The notes under the pieces are model-generated. The model had not been told where the DNA came from. It ran no database searches and was given only the letters and a program-made list of their open reading frames with translations. Source: Synchiropus splendidus (taxonomy: Eukaryota > Chordata > Actinopteri > Syngnathiformes > Callionymidae). Taken from it: 64,000 nt of DNA. The DNA lies in the NCBI RefSeq assembly GCF_027744825.2, contig NC_071334.1:3746937-3810936 (forward strand), read 5' to 3'. Below, in pieces: positions 23,916-36,483 of the stretch. A program made the translations under genes and the position numbers. Positions within the stretch are counted from its first letter, which is position 1, and each line of letters begins with the position of its first letter.

Positions 23916-25594
23916 CTTTTTGTTCTGTGTTTTTTAATTTTTTTTTTTTATTCTTATTTTCCCACTTGGTGGGATCCTCGCTGACATTGGCGATAAAGCT
24001 GATTCTGATGAGAGGTCCCCACAAGCTCTGGTGCCGCCAGTTTTCACATCTGCACGTCATCAGTTCTTCGTGATTCAAAGTTACAAATGAGGTCAAAATT
24101 TTGCCCCACATTCTTTCCCCTCACGTTTTTCTTGCTCGTGAAAAAAAGGCGAGGAAATAGGCGAGCCGAGGAACAAGACGCGTTCCAAGTCAATTTCGCC
24201 GTTTTCAGTGTGACTTCAAAGCAGCAGGGCTAATCCTCTCACGCCCGCTCATTAATAATCCGGTTATTAATCCGTTTAGCCTCTTCCACGCTGCGCTGTT
24301 TGTTGGCACGATGGCGGCGGAGAGGAACCCGGCCGTTTACTGGAATCTGCCTGCTCTGTGGAGCTGGTGTGTAACTTCATCAGTCAGTGTGAACGGCTGA
24401 ACCCCACAACGTTCCAGAAGAGTGGGCGCTTCAAGGCACTGGCTTCTCCTCCTTGTCTAGTTTTCCTCCACATCTTCATTCTTTTCCATTTTGTTATGTT
24501 TTGTTCGTCTCATAAATGGAGCGAAGGTCGGGTGACTTTATCCCCTGTTGGTGTATCGTCGCTTTTTATCTCTTCTGATCTGAAATACTGCAGTTTTACT
24601 GGCAATTTTACTCTCTTTTCTGTAGAGAGATGAAACAATCGAATCAATTCTACCTTAATCTGATGTGAAAACCCAAAGAGCCGAAGGTAGACGGACGCAG
24701 GAAAACGTATGGCGGCTTAAAATATTAAAGTATAGAGGCAATAAAGTGTAGAACTTTTAGTACAATCGTCGCACAAACTGTCAAGTCAGTTTTCTATTCC
24801 AGTGTCTTTATTTAAACTTCATTGAATGATTTTAAATCATTTTGTTTTTGGAGTTTTATTCATTCCATTTCTGGAAGTGACAGTAGAACTAGTTTTTCAT
24901 GGGTTTGACTCCGTCTCCCGCCTGGAGAGGAGCTCTGACACCTGCCTGTGATTCTCAGTGGAAACACCAACCGGACCCACAGAGGAGGCGGGAAACATAG
25001 ATGAGGGACATCTCTTATGTGTTCACTGCAAACCTGGGACTCCATGCTGGCGACCATGGGCTGCAGCGGTCAAATGTATTCGCTCCGGCCAAGAAAAGTG
25101 CTGGGATTTATCAGTCGCAAAAACATGAGAACTCACCGCTGTATGAACTGACTCACCATGCTGAAACCATGCATTCACGTTCAGCCAATTCTGCACGTTT
25201 AGACTCAAAATGAAGATGAAAAAAATCTATAATCCAAACTGCACTTTCACATTCCTCTTCATAACTGTGTATTCTGACTGAAATGAAATAAAAAGTATTA
25301 AAAAAAAGGCAGTTCTAACTTATATTTTCAGTGAATTATCACTTTAATGTCAGAATTCTGACTTTAAAGTCAAATCCTCTTCTATAATTTTCACTATGTT
25401 TTTTAAATTCTATTTATGTTTTTCTTTTTTTTTTTTTTTAAATAAAATTCAATGTGAATTGTCAAATTAAAAAAAAAAATCTGACAATTGGTACACGCTT
25501 TGACTCACAACTGAAATGAATAATTTATAATCCAAATTAAATTTTAATTTTCCTCCTCATGGTGACTCATTCATTCAAATTCAAAGAAAAAAGC
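23916..25594. other. No gene recognised
   Basis: Several A/T runs (23937-23950, 25420-25445, 25468-25480). Open frames are short and unrecognised. Confidence 0.4.
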
Positions 25595-25812
25595 TGGTGA
25601 TGGGTGGATGAGGTATCATGAAACAGTATCGCAGGGTCTATGAAACAGTGTCCTCATTTTCAGAGGCCACTAGATGGAGCTCTTGGTTTAGAAATGATGT
25701 GAGGTTTCATTGAATTAGTTGTTCAAGTCCAAACATTTAACAGCAGACAGCGCCATCTGGTGGCCTCTGAAAACCTGGACACTGTTTCATGAAACCTCAT
25801 CGACCCACGACT
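25595..25812 (-). mobile_element. hAT-like CTCF-motif MITE, copy 6
   Basis: Full-length: TGGTGATGGGTGGATGAGG to CCTCATCGACCCACGACT. Left motif GGCCACTAGATGGAGCT (25665-25681, +, one change in the GCGC end); right motif AGCGCCATCTGGTGGCC (25749-25765, -). The duplicated TCATGAAACAGT/ TATGAAACAGTGTCC pair marks this as the long-arm side. Confidence 0.88.
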
Positions 25813-26694
25813 GGGAAACGGCAACAAAGATTTGATTTTCAAAAGCTACGGCTTTTAGCTTTTATTTACCAAAAACTCAAATGGATTAGTCACATTACAA
25901 GAAACGCTTTTTTTTAATTTTCAGACTGAAGTTGCGTTCTTTCACTTGAAAATAGAACAAGAAACCAAAATGCATTTTAATTTTCTTGATGACAAAACTA
26001 AAAAAGAAACATGACTTTTTTTCCATTTCTCTTCCCAAGACGCCAAACAAAGCTCCACGATTCAAATTGAATTGGCAGCCCAGAGTGTGGCTGGAGGGCA
26101 ACGCTTCTCTCTCAACAGCAAGTTGTTGCTGTTGTGTCCAAGTGTCTGGCAGAACTGGAGACTGAAGGTTGTCATCACAGTTGAACTTCAGCGCACCTTG
26201 ACGGGATCAAGTCGGGCTCCATATGATAAAATCACCTCCCCTGACCTGTGACTCAAACTCCCTCAAGTCAGGACGCGAACATGTCGGGCTAATGAACGAC
26301 GACTCAGCCGTTCTTAGTTACTGAAGGGACTGAATAAGCAGCTGATGTATAAGCAGGGGCCACATTGTCTTCCAACTGCGCAGGGACATTCACTCGAGGT
26401 ATCTGGACTAATTCCATGTGGAGCAGCCAGAAGATCAGGCGTTTTTTTTTTCTTTGAAAACAAATGTTGAGCAGGCGAATCTCAGGAGGCACTGAATCTT
26501 TTACTTCAAAACAACGCCTCTTACTCTTCGCATTTAATGGCTCACTGTGATGTTTATTTACTGTAACTCTCATTTAAAACCAGTGTTACTCACATTCCTA
26601 ATGGTGACTTCCTCCACATTTGCTCACGCCATTTTAGCGAATCACCTGCAAACCATGGGTGATTCCACCATGCTCATTTCTAAATACCGCACAC
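25813..26694. other. No gene recognised
   Basis: AT-rich; no recognised gene or repeat. Confidence 0.4.
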
Positions 26695-26870
26695 TGGTGG
26701 TGGGTCGGTGAGGCTTCATGAAACAGTGTCCTGATTTTGAGAGGCCACCAGATGGCGCTGTCTGCTGTAAACTGTTTGGACTTGAACAACTAACTTCACA
26801 TCATCTCTAAGCCAAGAGCGCCATCTAGTGGCCTCTGACACTGTGTCATCAACTCTGTGATACTGTTCGG
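26695..26870 (+). mobile_element. hAT-like CTCF-motif MITE, copy 7
   Basis: Begins TGGTGGTGGGTCGGTGAGG. Both motifs are intact: GGCCACCAGATGGCGCT (26743-26759, +) and AGCGCCATCTAGTGGCC (26817-26833, -). The right outer arm is shortened. Confidence 0.87.
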
Positions 26871-27213
26871 TGGTGGACCTCCGCTCTGATTTGAATTGGC
26901 ATCACTTCCAGCTGAACGGGAGCGGATCACTCAGACAGGAAGTCAGTCTGTGGAATGTGGCGTGCGCATGGGACATTTTCATCATAAAACCCTTTGTGTA
27001 GAGTTTTTTCAGAATTTACTATGAACGAGCAACAGGAACGTTATGATTTGGACAGAAGTCTGCGTTGTGTGTTTTTCAGCAGAGCTGGGTGTTTCACCTT
27101 CCCACTGATGGAGTCCAACGAGAAAGAGAGTAAACTGCTGAACTTCCGTCACAACGCCGAGCGTTGCCCTTCAAAATAAAAGTCCCTGTGCAATGACAGG
27201 AATTTTGACAAAC

Positions 27214-27270
<57 letters not shown>

Positions 27271-29257
27271 CATAGTAGACACAGAGCACAACTTTTTTGG
27301 AAGTTTTGAGAGGATTTTTCGGACTTTTTCAGACATTGCAGGCAACAAGTCAGTGAGTTTGAAGTCACCTTTAAATACATCTGGCAGTTTGTGATCTTGG
27401 CAGCGTAAAGTCTCTCAGTTCTGACTGGCTGTGGTGTAAGAATGAGCAGCAGAGCCATTGGCGAACCGTTTTTATCTGCCACCATTAGAGCGCCATCTCA
27501 AGCCTTTCGCTCGCTCTGTCTCTTCCGCTCTCTGCCTGCTGTTTAATTGACATTTCCATAGAGAAACTGTAAAAGTCACCGAGATGTCGGCCGCTTACTT
27601 AACAGATTAAGCAGGGAAGAGTTTCCATTCTGGGCCAAATAGCCTTTTGGAGTCTTCACATTTTAATTAACTGCTTTCTTGCGCTACACGCTGTCTGTCT
27701 TGTGTTCTTTGTGTTTGCTGTTGGGTCCCTTTGGTACGTCCATTATCCTTCTACACTGCATCCTCCCAATCTTCCCGCACACAGGACGCTACCTTTAAAG
27801 ATAGCGTCAGGTAAAATGAATCGGGTGCTCACCACCTCAGAGGGGAGGCGGCACTGAATGCCAAACAGCGCTGCGCCGCGATTCCAAGCACGGGAAAGGG
27901 GGGTCCACGTTATGCCTTCAGAACTGTCCGTGGAATGGAAAGTAAGAGGGGCTTCGAGATAACGCAAAAAAAATGAGGTGGCAAAGAGTCAGAGAGGTGT
28001 GGATTGGGGTCGTCCGAGGCGTGAAAATGAGATCAGAGGGCAACAGCAGAATGGGTTGTGCATTTCATACGACTAAAATCCTTCACTGGAATATTCGATT
28101 CCCAGTTAAGGAGTTGAATTGTATCGAGGTGAGAACATGACTGGGGCTGAGATCAATGATTCTATGTCGACATGTTTGGGTTTTTTTTCCCCGTCCATCC
28201 ATGGCACTAAAACAAATCGCATTAAAGGTATTACTTTTTGTGACTTAAAAAATGCGAACTAACTTTCATCCTCCGAAGTCATCAAATCCATGAGAGAAGC
28301 GTTCAATACTTCACTTTTCTTACAGACACAGACTGATCGGTGTTGGTCAGAAGTCTGCAAAAATGAAAGAGGTGCTTTCGCTAGCTCACCCTGAGGAGCG
28401 TAATGAGCGTGATGCTGCAAAAAGACATGAAAAACCAGTAAAAACGATGGCCACCAATTAACATCTGCTGAGTGCCATAGTTGCCCAGAAAGCCGATCCA
28501 CTCCGTTGGTTGCCAGTTTTGGAAAAGAAGAGCCAGCACATTACTGAGTGAGTGTGTGTTGAACGGAGCCTGTCTCCTGGCTGAAGTTGCAATTATTATG
28601 ACCGTATCGTCGGTTAAACATGAGGCTGTTGAGGACCTGGAGTGGCCTTTGCCACGGTCACTCTGAGACTGCGGCGCTCACGTGTGCCTTTCAAAAGTTC
28701 CTCAGCGGCATAATACGGCTGCTGGGAACAGGAAACTTGAAACAGCTGATACTTGTAATTGAATTTGCACTTGATTTGTGAGAGTCTGGCTGGAGTTCAC
28801 TGCATTCATTTGCACTCTGTGTAATTAAAACAGAATGTTCCACACGTTGAGATGAAGCCATTAGTTCCAAAGTGTCTTGCAAAGGTGCAACACTCTCAAG
28901 AGCAATGTCGTCCAGCAGCTCACTCTCCACAGACTTTACCCCTTATGTTTTCTCTGCCCAGTTTGAGATGGCTTTTTCTCACGAACGTCTGTGGATCTTC
29001 AAACAAGACTGGGAGAGTCGGACCTGGAGCTCAGAGACGCCATTCATGTTGACAACACTGTAGTCTGAGACGTGCCAGTACTCCATTATGTTTGTTCGAA
29101 AGTGAAGGCTTGATGCGCTGTTATCGCAGTTTCATTCATTTCAATAGCCAATTCACTTTACAGTTACTCGAGTTGAACGAGTCAGGGTGGGGGGGCGGTA
29201 GTAGGGGGTGGAATAGCACAACAACAGTGCATTGTACATCTTTCACGGTCCTTCTAA
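26871..29257. other. No gene recognised; one TA microsatellite
   Basis: An uninterrupted TA run lies at 27217-27269. The remaining sequence has only short unrecognised frames. Confidence 0.4.
27217..27269. repeat. (TA)n microsatellite, about 26 units
   Basis: Uninterrupted TA/AT run. Confidence 0.98.
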
Positions 29258-29622
29258 AGGCCCATTTATGCTCAACGTTCCATACGGATCCGGACACAGA
29301 GGGAGCCTTCTGTCCGTACTCTGCCTTCAGATCGTCCTTACTTCTGCTGAACGGAGCACTACCACTGGAAACCATGGGGGGGAGTGTTGCTTCTGCTACC
29401 CGACATGTAGCTCTGAAGAGACACAAAGAAGACAAAACAATGGTGGAAAATCTCCGTCCTCCGGTGGCGATATTTTTAACAGCCTCACCGACCACCGCCT
29501 CCGACAACGCTGCCTCCCTTTCCTCTTTTGTGCAAGAGCTACATGATCAATACTGACGCCACAGTCGCCATGTTGGTTTGACTCTGGGCTGCCCCCCTGT
29601 GCATATATTTGAAATGGAATGG
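29258..29622 (+). mobile_element. Harbinger-like element, copy 1
   Basis: Begins after TAA with AGGCCCATTTATGCTCAACG. The body CCATGG(GGGG), GGTGGAAAATCTCCGTCCTC, ACAGCCTCACCGACCACC and CCACAGTCGCCATGTTGG recurs inverted at 63.46-63.79 kb. The TAA-type flank and GGGCC-like end suggest PIF/Harbinger, without transposase. Open frames here are not recognisable proteins. Confidence 0.6.
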
Positions 29623-30249
29623 TAAAACTTTGTACGTAATGGTCTACCTCGTCGGGGAAAGTGTCGTCGGAGAAATTTGATATTTTAGTTTTTTGGGTTT
29701 TTTTTTTTGTTTTACCAGGACTAGCGTTAGTATTATCTCATGATACGTGAAGTGGACAAACACCTCTAAGTACACACATTTTTTTTATTTTTTATTTTTT
29801 TTAGCATGGTATAAAAGTACATCAAATATCCGGAGCTTCAAAAACGTCTTTGGAGCACAACATTAATAATGTACAGCAATGCATTATTCCAACATAAAAG
29901 AACTTGGATTTCTTTAAATGACCCTTTAGTCTTATATCTTTATTCAATAAACCTGAAAACATCTTTTATGAGATGGAAAATTCAGTTGGCCAGTACATAG
30001 ACCTTCAGTCAACGTCTCAGAATGCTGCTTTCATCTTCAACAGTTAAACACAGCATAATAGAAGCGGAGGTTAAATTAGTAGCCACATCCACTGATGGAA
30101 TCAGAATGTTTTATCCGCTTATTCAAGGCTGAATGGCAAGTCTCCCCAAAGAATAGGGCAGTTAAAGCATTCATCCTTTTGATTGACTCGTTCTTCCATG
30201 TATGTCGGGAGGTTGATGTGAGAAACATTTTCACTTGGAGGAAAAGTGA

Positions 30250-30253
<4 letters not shown>
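29623..30253. other. No gene recognised
   Basis: AT-rich with T runs near 29700 and 29781-29803. Confidence 0.4.
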
Positions 30254-30310
<57 letters not shown>

Positions 30311-30342
30311 TTTTATTTTATTTTTTTTTTATTTTTTTTATT
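30254..30342. repeat. (TA)n followed by T-rich tract
   Basis: TA to about 30302, then T and TTTA runs up to the first base of MITE copy C. Confidence 0.97.
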
Positions 30343-31051
30343 CAGTGGTACCTCGGTTCACCTCGGACCACAATCCATTGCAGACGGCTGTTCGAGAAAC
30401 GAATTGTTCGAAATCTGAATAGATTTTTCCCATTACAATGAATGGAAAAAGAACTAATGCGTTCCAAGCCTTAAAACAGTCTTTTGTAGGAGTGAATGTA
30501 GAGTGTCTGCTGCAGGTGGCTGTTCCTCTATGTGTGTGGCCGCTGCATGTGGGAGGGGTTGCCGAGTGAGTGAGGTCTCTCCAGAAGTGAAGAGGTGCCC
30601 GGTGCGTGTCCAGCTCTGAATGTGCGCTTCTGTGCAGTTTGGCTGTGACAAAGTCATAAACCAAGTCACGCTCTGTCCCAGACTGGCCTCATCCCTGTCC
30701 CAGCTCCAGCCCACAACAGGACATCAAACCCTGGAGTGAGCGCTCCAGCACCTCCCCTGTGACACTCTACCACGGTCCAGTGTGGAGACAGGAAAGGTTT
30801 TACACCTCAATATGAAGAAGAAACAGTCAGTAAATGGAGCTAACGGGACACGTCTGCATACAGAGGCTGCGTTATACACAATAACAAAGAACCTCGTGGG
30901 TCAGCTGATCGTTTATGTTTTTTCCGTTTTTTTTCAGGGGCATTCAAGTTCAGGATTTTCGTGCGAAATCCGATGCAAAAAAATCTCGAAATTTTTGTTC
31001 GAACTCTGAGTTGTTTGAATTCCGAGACGTTCGAAAACCGACGCACCACTG
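30343..31051 (+). mobile_element. CAGTGGTACC-type Tc/mariner-like MITE, copy C (full length, 709 bp)
   Basis: The only copy with both ends: CAGTGGTACCTCGGTTCACC on the left and TTCGAAAACCGACGCACCACTG on the right as inverted repeats of about 25 bp. TA follows the right end. Inside is the shared core; a - strand open frame of about 86-108 codons through it has no known domain. The TA flank and end structure suggest Tc1/mariner (Tigger/pogo side). Confidence 0.88.
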
Positions 31052-31134
31052 TATATATAAGGAAATTAAATTTCTAGCATGCTCCGTGTACAACAGCAAC
31101 ATGTATAAAAATGTGAAATATAAAAATGCAAAAT

Positions 31135-31270
31135 TCTGTGGGGCCCTTAGGCCTTCGTCCTTTTGCCGGACCCAACAAGGCCAAGCCTCAGTTTGAGGAT
31201 GAAGTCTGCCAAACAACAAGGTCATTATCATGAGGTTGACGTTTGGTTTGGAGTTGTGGTTAAGATTAAG
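31135..31270 (+). repeat. GGTCCCCACAA family, locus 3 (partial)
   Basis: GGGGCCCTTAGGCCTT, CAAGGCCAAGCCTCAGTTTG, AGGATGAAGTCTGCCAAA and GGTTTGGAGTTGTGGTTAAG follow the order of the family unit but are diverged. Confidence 0.55.
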
Positions 31271-32076
31271 GTTTCAAACCTGGCAGTTCAGAAAGCAGGA
31301 GTGAAACGTTGAGTAAAATGGACTGCAGGCAGTGATATAAAGACACGTACACATGTGGGTGGGGTGGAATGCAAATAAGAACTAGACGATACATTGGAAT
31401 CATCTTCAGCTCGGGATGGTTCAGACGCCGCAGTTGTGCTTTTATTGTTCTGTTTAGTGAATAACATGCGTGTTCTTTTATTGACCTGAATTAAAAATGC
31501 ACACACAAAACCATGGAAGACCTTTCAAAGACAATTGCAAGCGAGCGATGTCGTTCTTACAGAGATATGTGAGGAGAAAATGTTGTCCGTGTGATCAGGG
31601 TCAATGTTGAAAACCCGTATTTTACCCAGGCAGTGTAAAGAATTCCGCCACAGCATGACAAAAAAAAGAGTCCTACAATTAAATGCAAATCATAAGAATG
31701 TACTGCAGCCTTAGGAAGAGGAACAAAGGAAGAAACTCATACCTAACCACATGTTCCTCTTTTTTCATCGACATCTCTGCTGCGGGTTTTTATATTGTTA
31801 GCTGCTCCGTGTAACAAAAGAGGTGCTGGAGATGTTGTGTTAATGTTTCTAACATGATAAACATCTGTTGCTGTAGTGATGTGGTGACTGCACCAAGGCC
31901 AGGAGGAAAATGATGAACATAAGGATGGTGTTGTAATAGAGCGCACGCATGTCAGACACTGGTTGGACTGGAGGAATGTCACTGAATTTGGCCGCTTTAT
32001 TGCCCATAGTGCACGTATATCATCTATTGGATCGGACGGTGCCGAAAGTCACCGCGACTAAAACACGCACAGCCAT
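31271..32076. other. No gene recognised
   Basis: Short unrecognised frames only. Confidence 0.4.
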
Positions 32077-32300
32077 TTTATGGGTTGTCAGTAGCAACTG
32101 ACACGTGGTTACACCTTGAATGAAAGCAGCGCCATCCCATGGCTTAACAAACCCCAACCTCCGTCTTTTCTTTTTTACATGTTCAGTTGAAAACCTTATG
32201 TGTCAACATGCAACGCTAAAGGCTACCTTCTGCGTCAGCATAGGACGCAAAAGTCCACTTTCCCAACGTCAATATATTACGCCATGGGAGTGAGGATGGG
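32077..32300 (+). repeat. GCGCCATCCCATG-type dispersed repeat, copy 4
   Basis: GCGCCATCCCATGGCTTAAC, CCCCAACCTCCGTC, GTGTCAACATGCAACGC, CTTCTGCGTCAGCATAGGAC, GCAAAAGTCCACTTTCCC and ATTACGCCATGGGAGTGAGG: the best-preserved forward copy. Confidence 0.78.
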
Positions 32301-33289
32301 TTGTTTTTTTTCAATATCAACTGCCGTAGTTGAATAAATAAAATGCACATTGCTGGTGTGATATTCAAAGACTGAAATGAGAGCTAAAGTTAAGGCAGCA
32401 GAAAAAGCTGTTTGGAGACGTGTTTGACAGAGAACTCGTCTCCTCTTCTGGAGCCCTGGTGACTCGTGCTTTCCGGACAAGTCGACCAAATCGATTGTGT
32501 TCTCTATCGATTCTCCAATAGCCAATGGTTTCCTCCTGACACCAACTTCACAAAGACTTCACAAGTTTCTTGATAAATCATTCTGCTCACTGAGGCGAAC
32601 GGTCAACTTCTGATTACATTCATCTTTAATTTGTCACGACATCTTTTTCACATTAACAGTGACACCTTGGATGATGAATGATGCCTCCGCTGAGGAGCTT
32701 AAAGCATGCAAATAAATCTCATGTTTCAGACAGCCTTTTCCAGTGTTTTCATGCAGGCAGTGGGCGATTGAGTGGAGCCTTTTCTCTTGACTGAAGAGGT
32801 CTCTTTAAACATTTAAGATGCTCACATAAGTGACTGAAGACTTGCATGACTTCACCGGCTCTTTGCTCCTGATAAAGTCACACATTCAGGACGCTGTGTT
32901 GCTCGAAGTGACTTGTGGTGTCGGGCAAGAGTTCAGCTCTGTCACCCGACTCCATTTCCAGCAGAGGTAGTGCTTTATGGTTTATTTATGTATTTATTAT
33001 TGCAGTGAGCCAATGCAATTTTTGAATTAAGAAGTTTTTGGTCCAGGAGGAGTGGTAGAAGAGAGCAAAAAGGCGAGAAGAGGTGCAGTTTCCAGAGGGA
33101 GAAGATGTAGTCAGACGCTGTCGGCAACAGTCGGACACTGAGCCTGGCTCAGACTGAGAATAAGGTGTAGTGATGTAATTGGCCACAGCGAGATGTAAGC
33201 GCCTTGACAGGAGAGACTGGACTGGATCCCAAACCGGATCACGGATGAGAAGCATGATAACACGTTAAATATGTGCGTCCTTCAAGACA
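32301..33289. other. No gene recognised
   Basis: Opposing short frames; nothing recognised. Confidence 0.4.
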
Positions 33290-33475
33290 GCCTGTTCTCC
33301 GTTCCTCCATTTATTGCCTTTCGCGTCCTATACTGACGACAAATGCAGCCTTCAGCGTTGCATGCTGACACATTAGGCTTTCTACTGAAGCAAGTTCCAC
33401 CTTCCACAGCAGCATGACTCAAAAAAAAAAAAAAAAAACAGTGAGGGTCAGTAAAGCCATGGGATGCTGCTCCTC
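33290..33475 (-). repeat. GCGCCATCCCATG-type dispersed repeat, copy 5 (reverse)
   Basis: TTGCCTTTCGCGTCCTATAC then GACGACAAATGCAGCC, GCGTTGCATGCTGACACA, an A run (33421-33438) and AGCCATGGGATGCTGCTCC are the reverse complement of the family in order. Confidence 0.7.
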
Positions 33476-33753
33476 TCATTCTCCTTTACTCCGCCTCCCC
33501 CACAAGTTCTGTATTTTTCATCTCATCTACATAACACATAACATTTATAGATGTTTATCTGATCCACTGGAGATATTCTTCCTCATCTCTGAAGCAACAA
33601 TGATGATGATGATGATGATGAAGGCTAGATGTCATCACTTTTTCCCTATTTTTCTTTTCCCTCACATTCCAGCTACACAGTAAAGCGTCGGCCTGATACA
33701 CGTTGCGAATGGACGCGCTGTCACTATGGCTGAAGCAGTGTCACTCAATATCA

Positions 33754-33863
33754 TACTGTACCGGTGAAAATCTTCGTCAAAGTGTGAATATTCACCTTCA
33801 ATAAGTGTCGCTCAGATTGAAGTTACAGGTGTCCACCATCAGCTTGTGTAAAGTAGGAACTAC
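33754..33863 (+). repeat. Block shared with 36.28 kb, upstream of MITE copy 8
   Basis: GTGAAAATCTTCGTCAA and ACAGGTGTCCACCATCAGCT, then TGTAAAGTAG, recur at 36281-36483 directly before MITE copy 9. An ATG/GATGAT run (33600-33620) lies a little upstream. Confidence 0.75.
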
Positions 33864-33949
33864 TGGTGATGGGTAGATGAGGCGTCATGAAACAGTCGTG
33901 CAGGGTTGATGAAACTGTGTCTAATTTTTAGAGGCCACTAGATGGTGAC
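33864..33949 (-). mobile_element. hAT-like CTCF-motif MITE, copy 8 (left arm only)
   Basis: TGGTGATGGGTAGATGAGGC to GGCCACTAGATGGTGAC (33933-33949, + motif with damaged 3' end). The second arm is absent. Confidence 0.8.
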
Positions 33950-34084
33950 GCACAACACGCAGGGAAGCGGAGGAAATGTGAGGCGCTGGGAGACTTTGAG
34001 AAGTTCCCTTCACTGGATTAAAGTGGGCGTCAGTTGCTATTCATTCCCACTTACGCGGCTCTCTCCTTACTGTCACTGTAGCTG

Positions 34085-34400
34085 CAATGCTACAGGGGCT
34101 TTAAATAGCAATTGACACGTTATTTCATGTGGCGCAAAAGGAGCGCCATCCCATGGCTGACCTAATTGCAACCTCTGTCTCTTTTTTTGACGCCTGTGGC
34201 GTCTGGATATGCAGCGGAAGGCGTAATCAATCGAAAGCCCTGCTGCCTTCGGTGTCAGCATAGGATGCAAATTCCACTTTCCCAATGCCACTATATTACG
34301 CCATGGGAGTGATGGTGTGTTGTTTAAAGACCTATGCGTCGACATGCAACATGGAAAACTGCATTCTGTATCAGAAATGGTCACAAAAATCCACCTGACA
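34085..34400 (+). repeat. GCGCCATCCCATG-type dispersed repeat, copy 6
   Basis: GGGGCTTTAAATAGCAATTG, GAGCGCCATCCCATGGCTG, a CGGTGTCAGCATAGGATGC block and ATTACGCCATGGGAGTGATG. It lies just upstream of MITE copy D. The long - strand frame here runs through both repeats and is not a gene. Confidence 0.75.
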
Positions 34401-34424
34401 ATAGACGCTGATGGAGTGAGAATA

Positions 34425-35100
34425 CATTGGTACCTGTTCCAGACGGCCTTTCGAGAAGCGATTTGTTGGAAATCTGAATGGATTTTTCCCGTTACAATGA
34501 ATGGAAAAAGAAACAATGCGTTCCAAGCCTTAAAACAGTCTTTTGTAGGAGTGAATGTAGAGTGTCTGCTGCAGGTGCGCTGTTCCTCTATGTGTGTGGC
34601 CGCTGCATGTGGGAGGGGTTGCCGAGTGAGTGAGGTCTCTCCAGAAGTGAAGAGGTGCCCGGTGCGTGTCCAGCTCTGAATGTGCGCTTCTGTGCAGTTT
34701 GGCTGTGACAAAGTCATAAACCAAGTCACGCTCTGTCCCAGACTGGCCTCATCCCTGTCCCAGCTCCAGCCCACAACAGGACATCAAACCCTGGAGTGAG
34801 CGCTCCAGCACCTCCCCTGTGACACTCTACCACGGTCCAGTGTGGAGACAGGAAAGGTTTTACACCTCAATATGAAGAAAAAACAGTCAGTAAATGGAGC
34901 TAACGGGACACGTCTGCATACAGAGGCTGCGTTATACACAATAACAGAGCGCCTCATGGGTCAGCTGGTCGGTCCGCGCACGTTATGTTTTTTTCTGGCT
35001 TTTTCGGTGGAGTTCGAGTTGGATTTCTTTTTGAAATCTGAAGCAAAACGGATTCTCGGATTTATTTGAATCCGGGACGTTTGAAAACCGAGGCACCACT
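34425..35100 (+). mobile_element. CAGTGGTACC-type Tc/mariner-like MITE, copy D
   Basis: CATTGGTACCTGTTCC after a TA on the left; AAAACCGAGGCACCACT on the right. The core has a one-base insertion (GGTGCGCTG) relative to the other copies, which shifts the - strand frame. Confidence 0.88.
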
Positions 35101-36280
35101 CCATGTTGTCTTCAAGAACCAATGAATGGGCTGCCAAAGATGACAATGTTTTTCATGGAAGCATTTCAAATCAATAACATCTCAGTAGAGTTGGAAGGAA
35201 TGTTTTTTTTTTTTTTTTTTCTTCATCATATTTGACAAAATTAGCAGAGGCCTTGGATCAGGGTTTGGATCAGGAGCCCGGCGAGGTCAGTGGTCCATGG
35301 AACAACTTTCCGTAAGGCTATGAGTAATTGAATTGTTGCTCCCTCTGTTTCTGAAGATTGCAACATATCATTAGATCCAATGAGGTGCATTAGCGTGAGG
35401 GATGGCAAATGCAGCAAACTGCATCTCCCCATGGTCCTTCATTAGCCGCTAATCCACTGATGATTGTTATTAGTGAGAAAGGCCTCTGCGTGTGTGCGTG
35501 TGTGCGAGTTCACGGCGGAGTGTCGATGCATGCTGGCGTCCTGCTCTGTATATTGGCTGTGTGATTTATTATCTGGATAATGCCATCCCTCCTTCCCCAA
35601 AGCGCCGTTGTCCTTCTGCCAATTAATTCAGGATGCGCTTCGGCCAGAGGGAGCCAGCGAATGAGGGAGAAGGAGGGATCATCAAATCCCCGCTTCAGTC
35701 CTGCGAATATGTTTTGTAAGATTTGACTGGTTAATTCGCCTCTTCCGTCTTCTTTTGATGTCAGCTTATGCTCTTTTCTTCGCCAGCTCCCTCTAACAGC
35801 GTGGATGTATGCTGCTGCTGCTCGGCCTCCATCTGTTGCATTGGTGTTTCTATAACAACGGTGTGGTCGTCGCGCAGCCGCCGCCACTTCACTCTTTGAC
35901 TTTTCCTTTTATTGACGGTCGTCACAGGAAACTTTTCACAAACACTCCCTCTCTTCAAAACGTGACTTCATTGTTGGAAGCTTTCATAATGACGTCCAGT
36001 CAAAGCAACATGGGCCTCATTTTCCTCAACAACCCTCCCAGCTGAGACCTTTCTCCAGAAGAAACTCTCCTGGGGTGAGGAACCTCAGCGAGGGCCTTTG
36101 ACTCTTTGAGTGGTTCTGCACTTTGGTCCCCACTGATTATAATTGCTGGCTGGGATGCTAAGAAGGCCACCTCCTCATTTCCCTCTGAAACCTGTTCTGC
36201 GTGTCCACCTCATTCTTACGTGAAGTTGTCATGGTTATTTTAAAAACTCTATTTTCAGGCTGTCCATAGATTCACATTTG
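35101..36280. other. No gene recognised
   Basis: A T17-20 run near 35202-35221. The - strand frame at 35510-35887 has no recognised domain. Confidence 0.4.
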
Positions 36281-36483
36281 ATATTGTACGGGTGAAAATC
36301 TTCATCAGGAAGTGAAGATTCCTCTTCAATATCACAGTCAAGTTCGCGCTCTTGCTCTCTTGTTCCTACTTCAGACAACATCCCACATCTTCACGACAAA
36401 TCTGGGATAGAAACACGCCCACCAATGTTGCTCGGATCAAGCTACAGGTGTCCACCATCAGCTTGTATAAAGTAGTCACTACT
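36281..36483 (+). repeat. Block shared with 33.75 kb, upstream of MITE copy 9
   Basis: Carries GGGTGAAAATCTTCATCAGG, GAAGATTCCTCTTCAATATC, about 90 extra bases, then ACAGGTGTCCACCATCAGCT and TATAAAGTAG. This matches the 33754 block around an internal length difference. Confidence 0.75.

Noticed and set aside
34073..34774. 233-codon - strand open frame, the longest in the window
   Set aside because: It runs across a dispersed repeat and MITE copy D; other copies of the same repeats give different, shorter frames.
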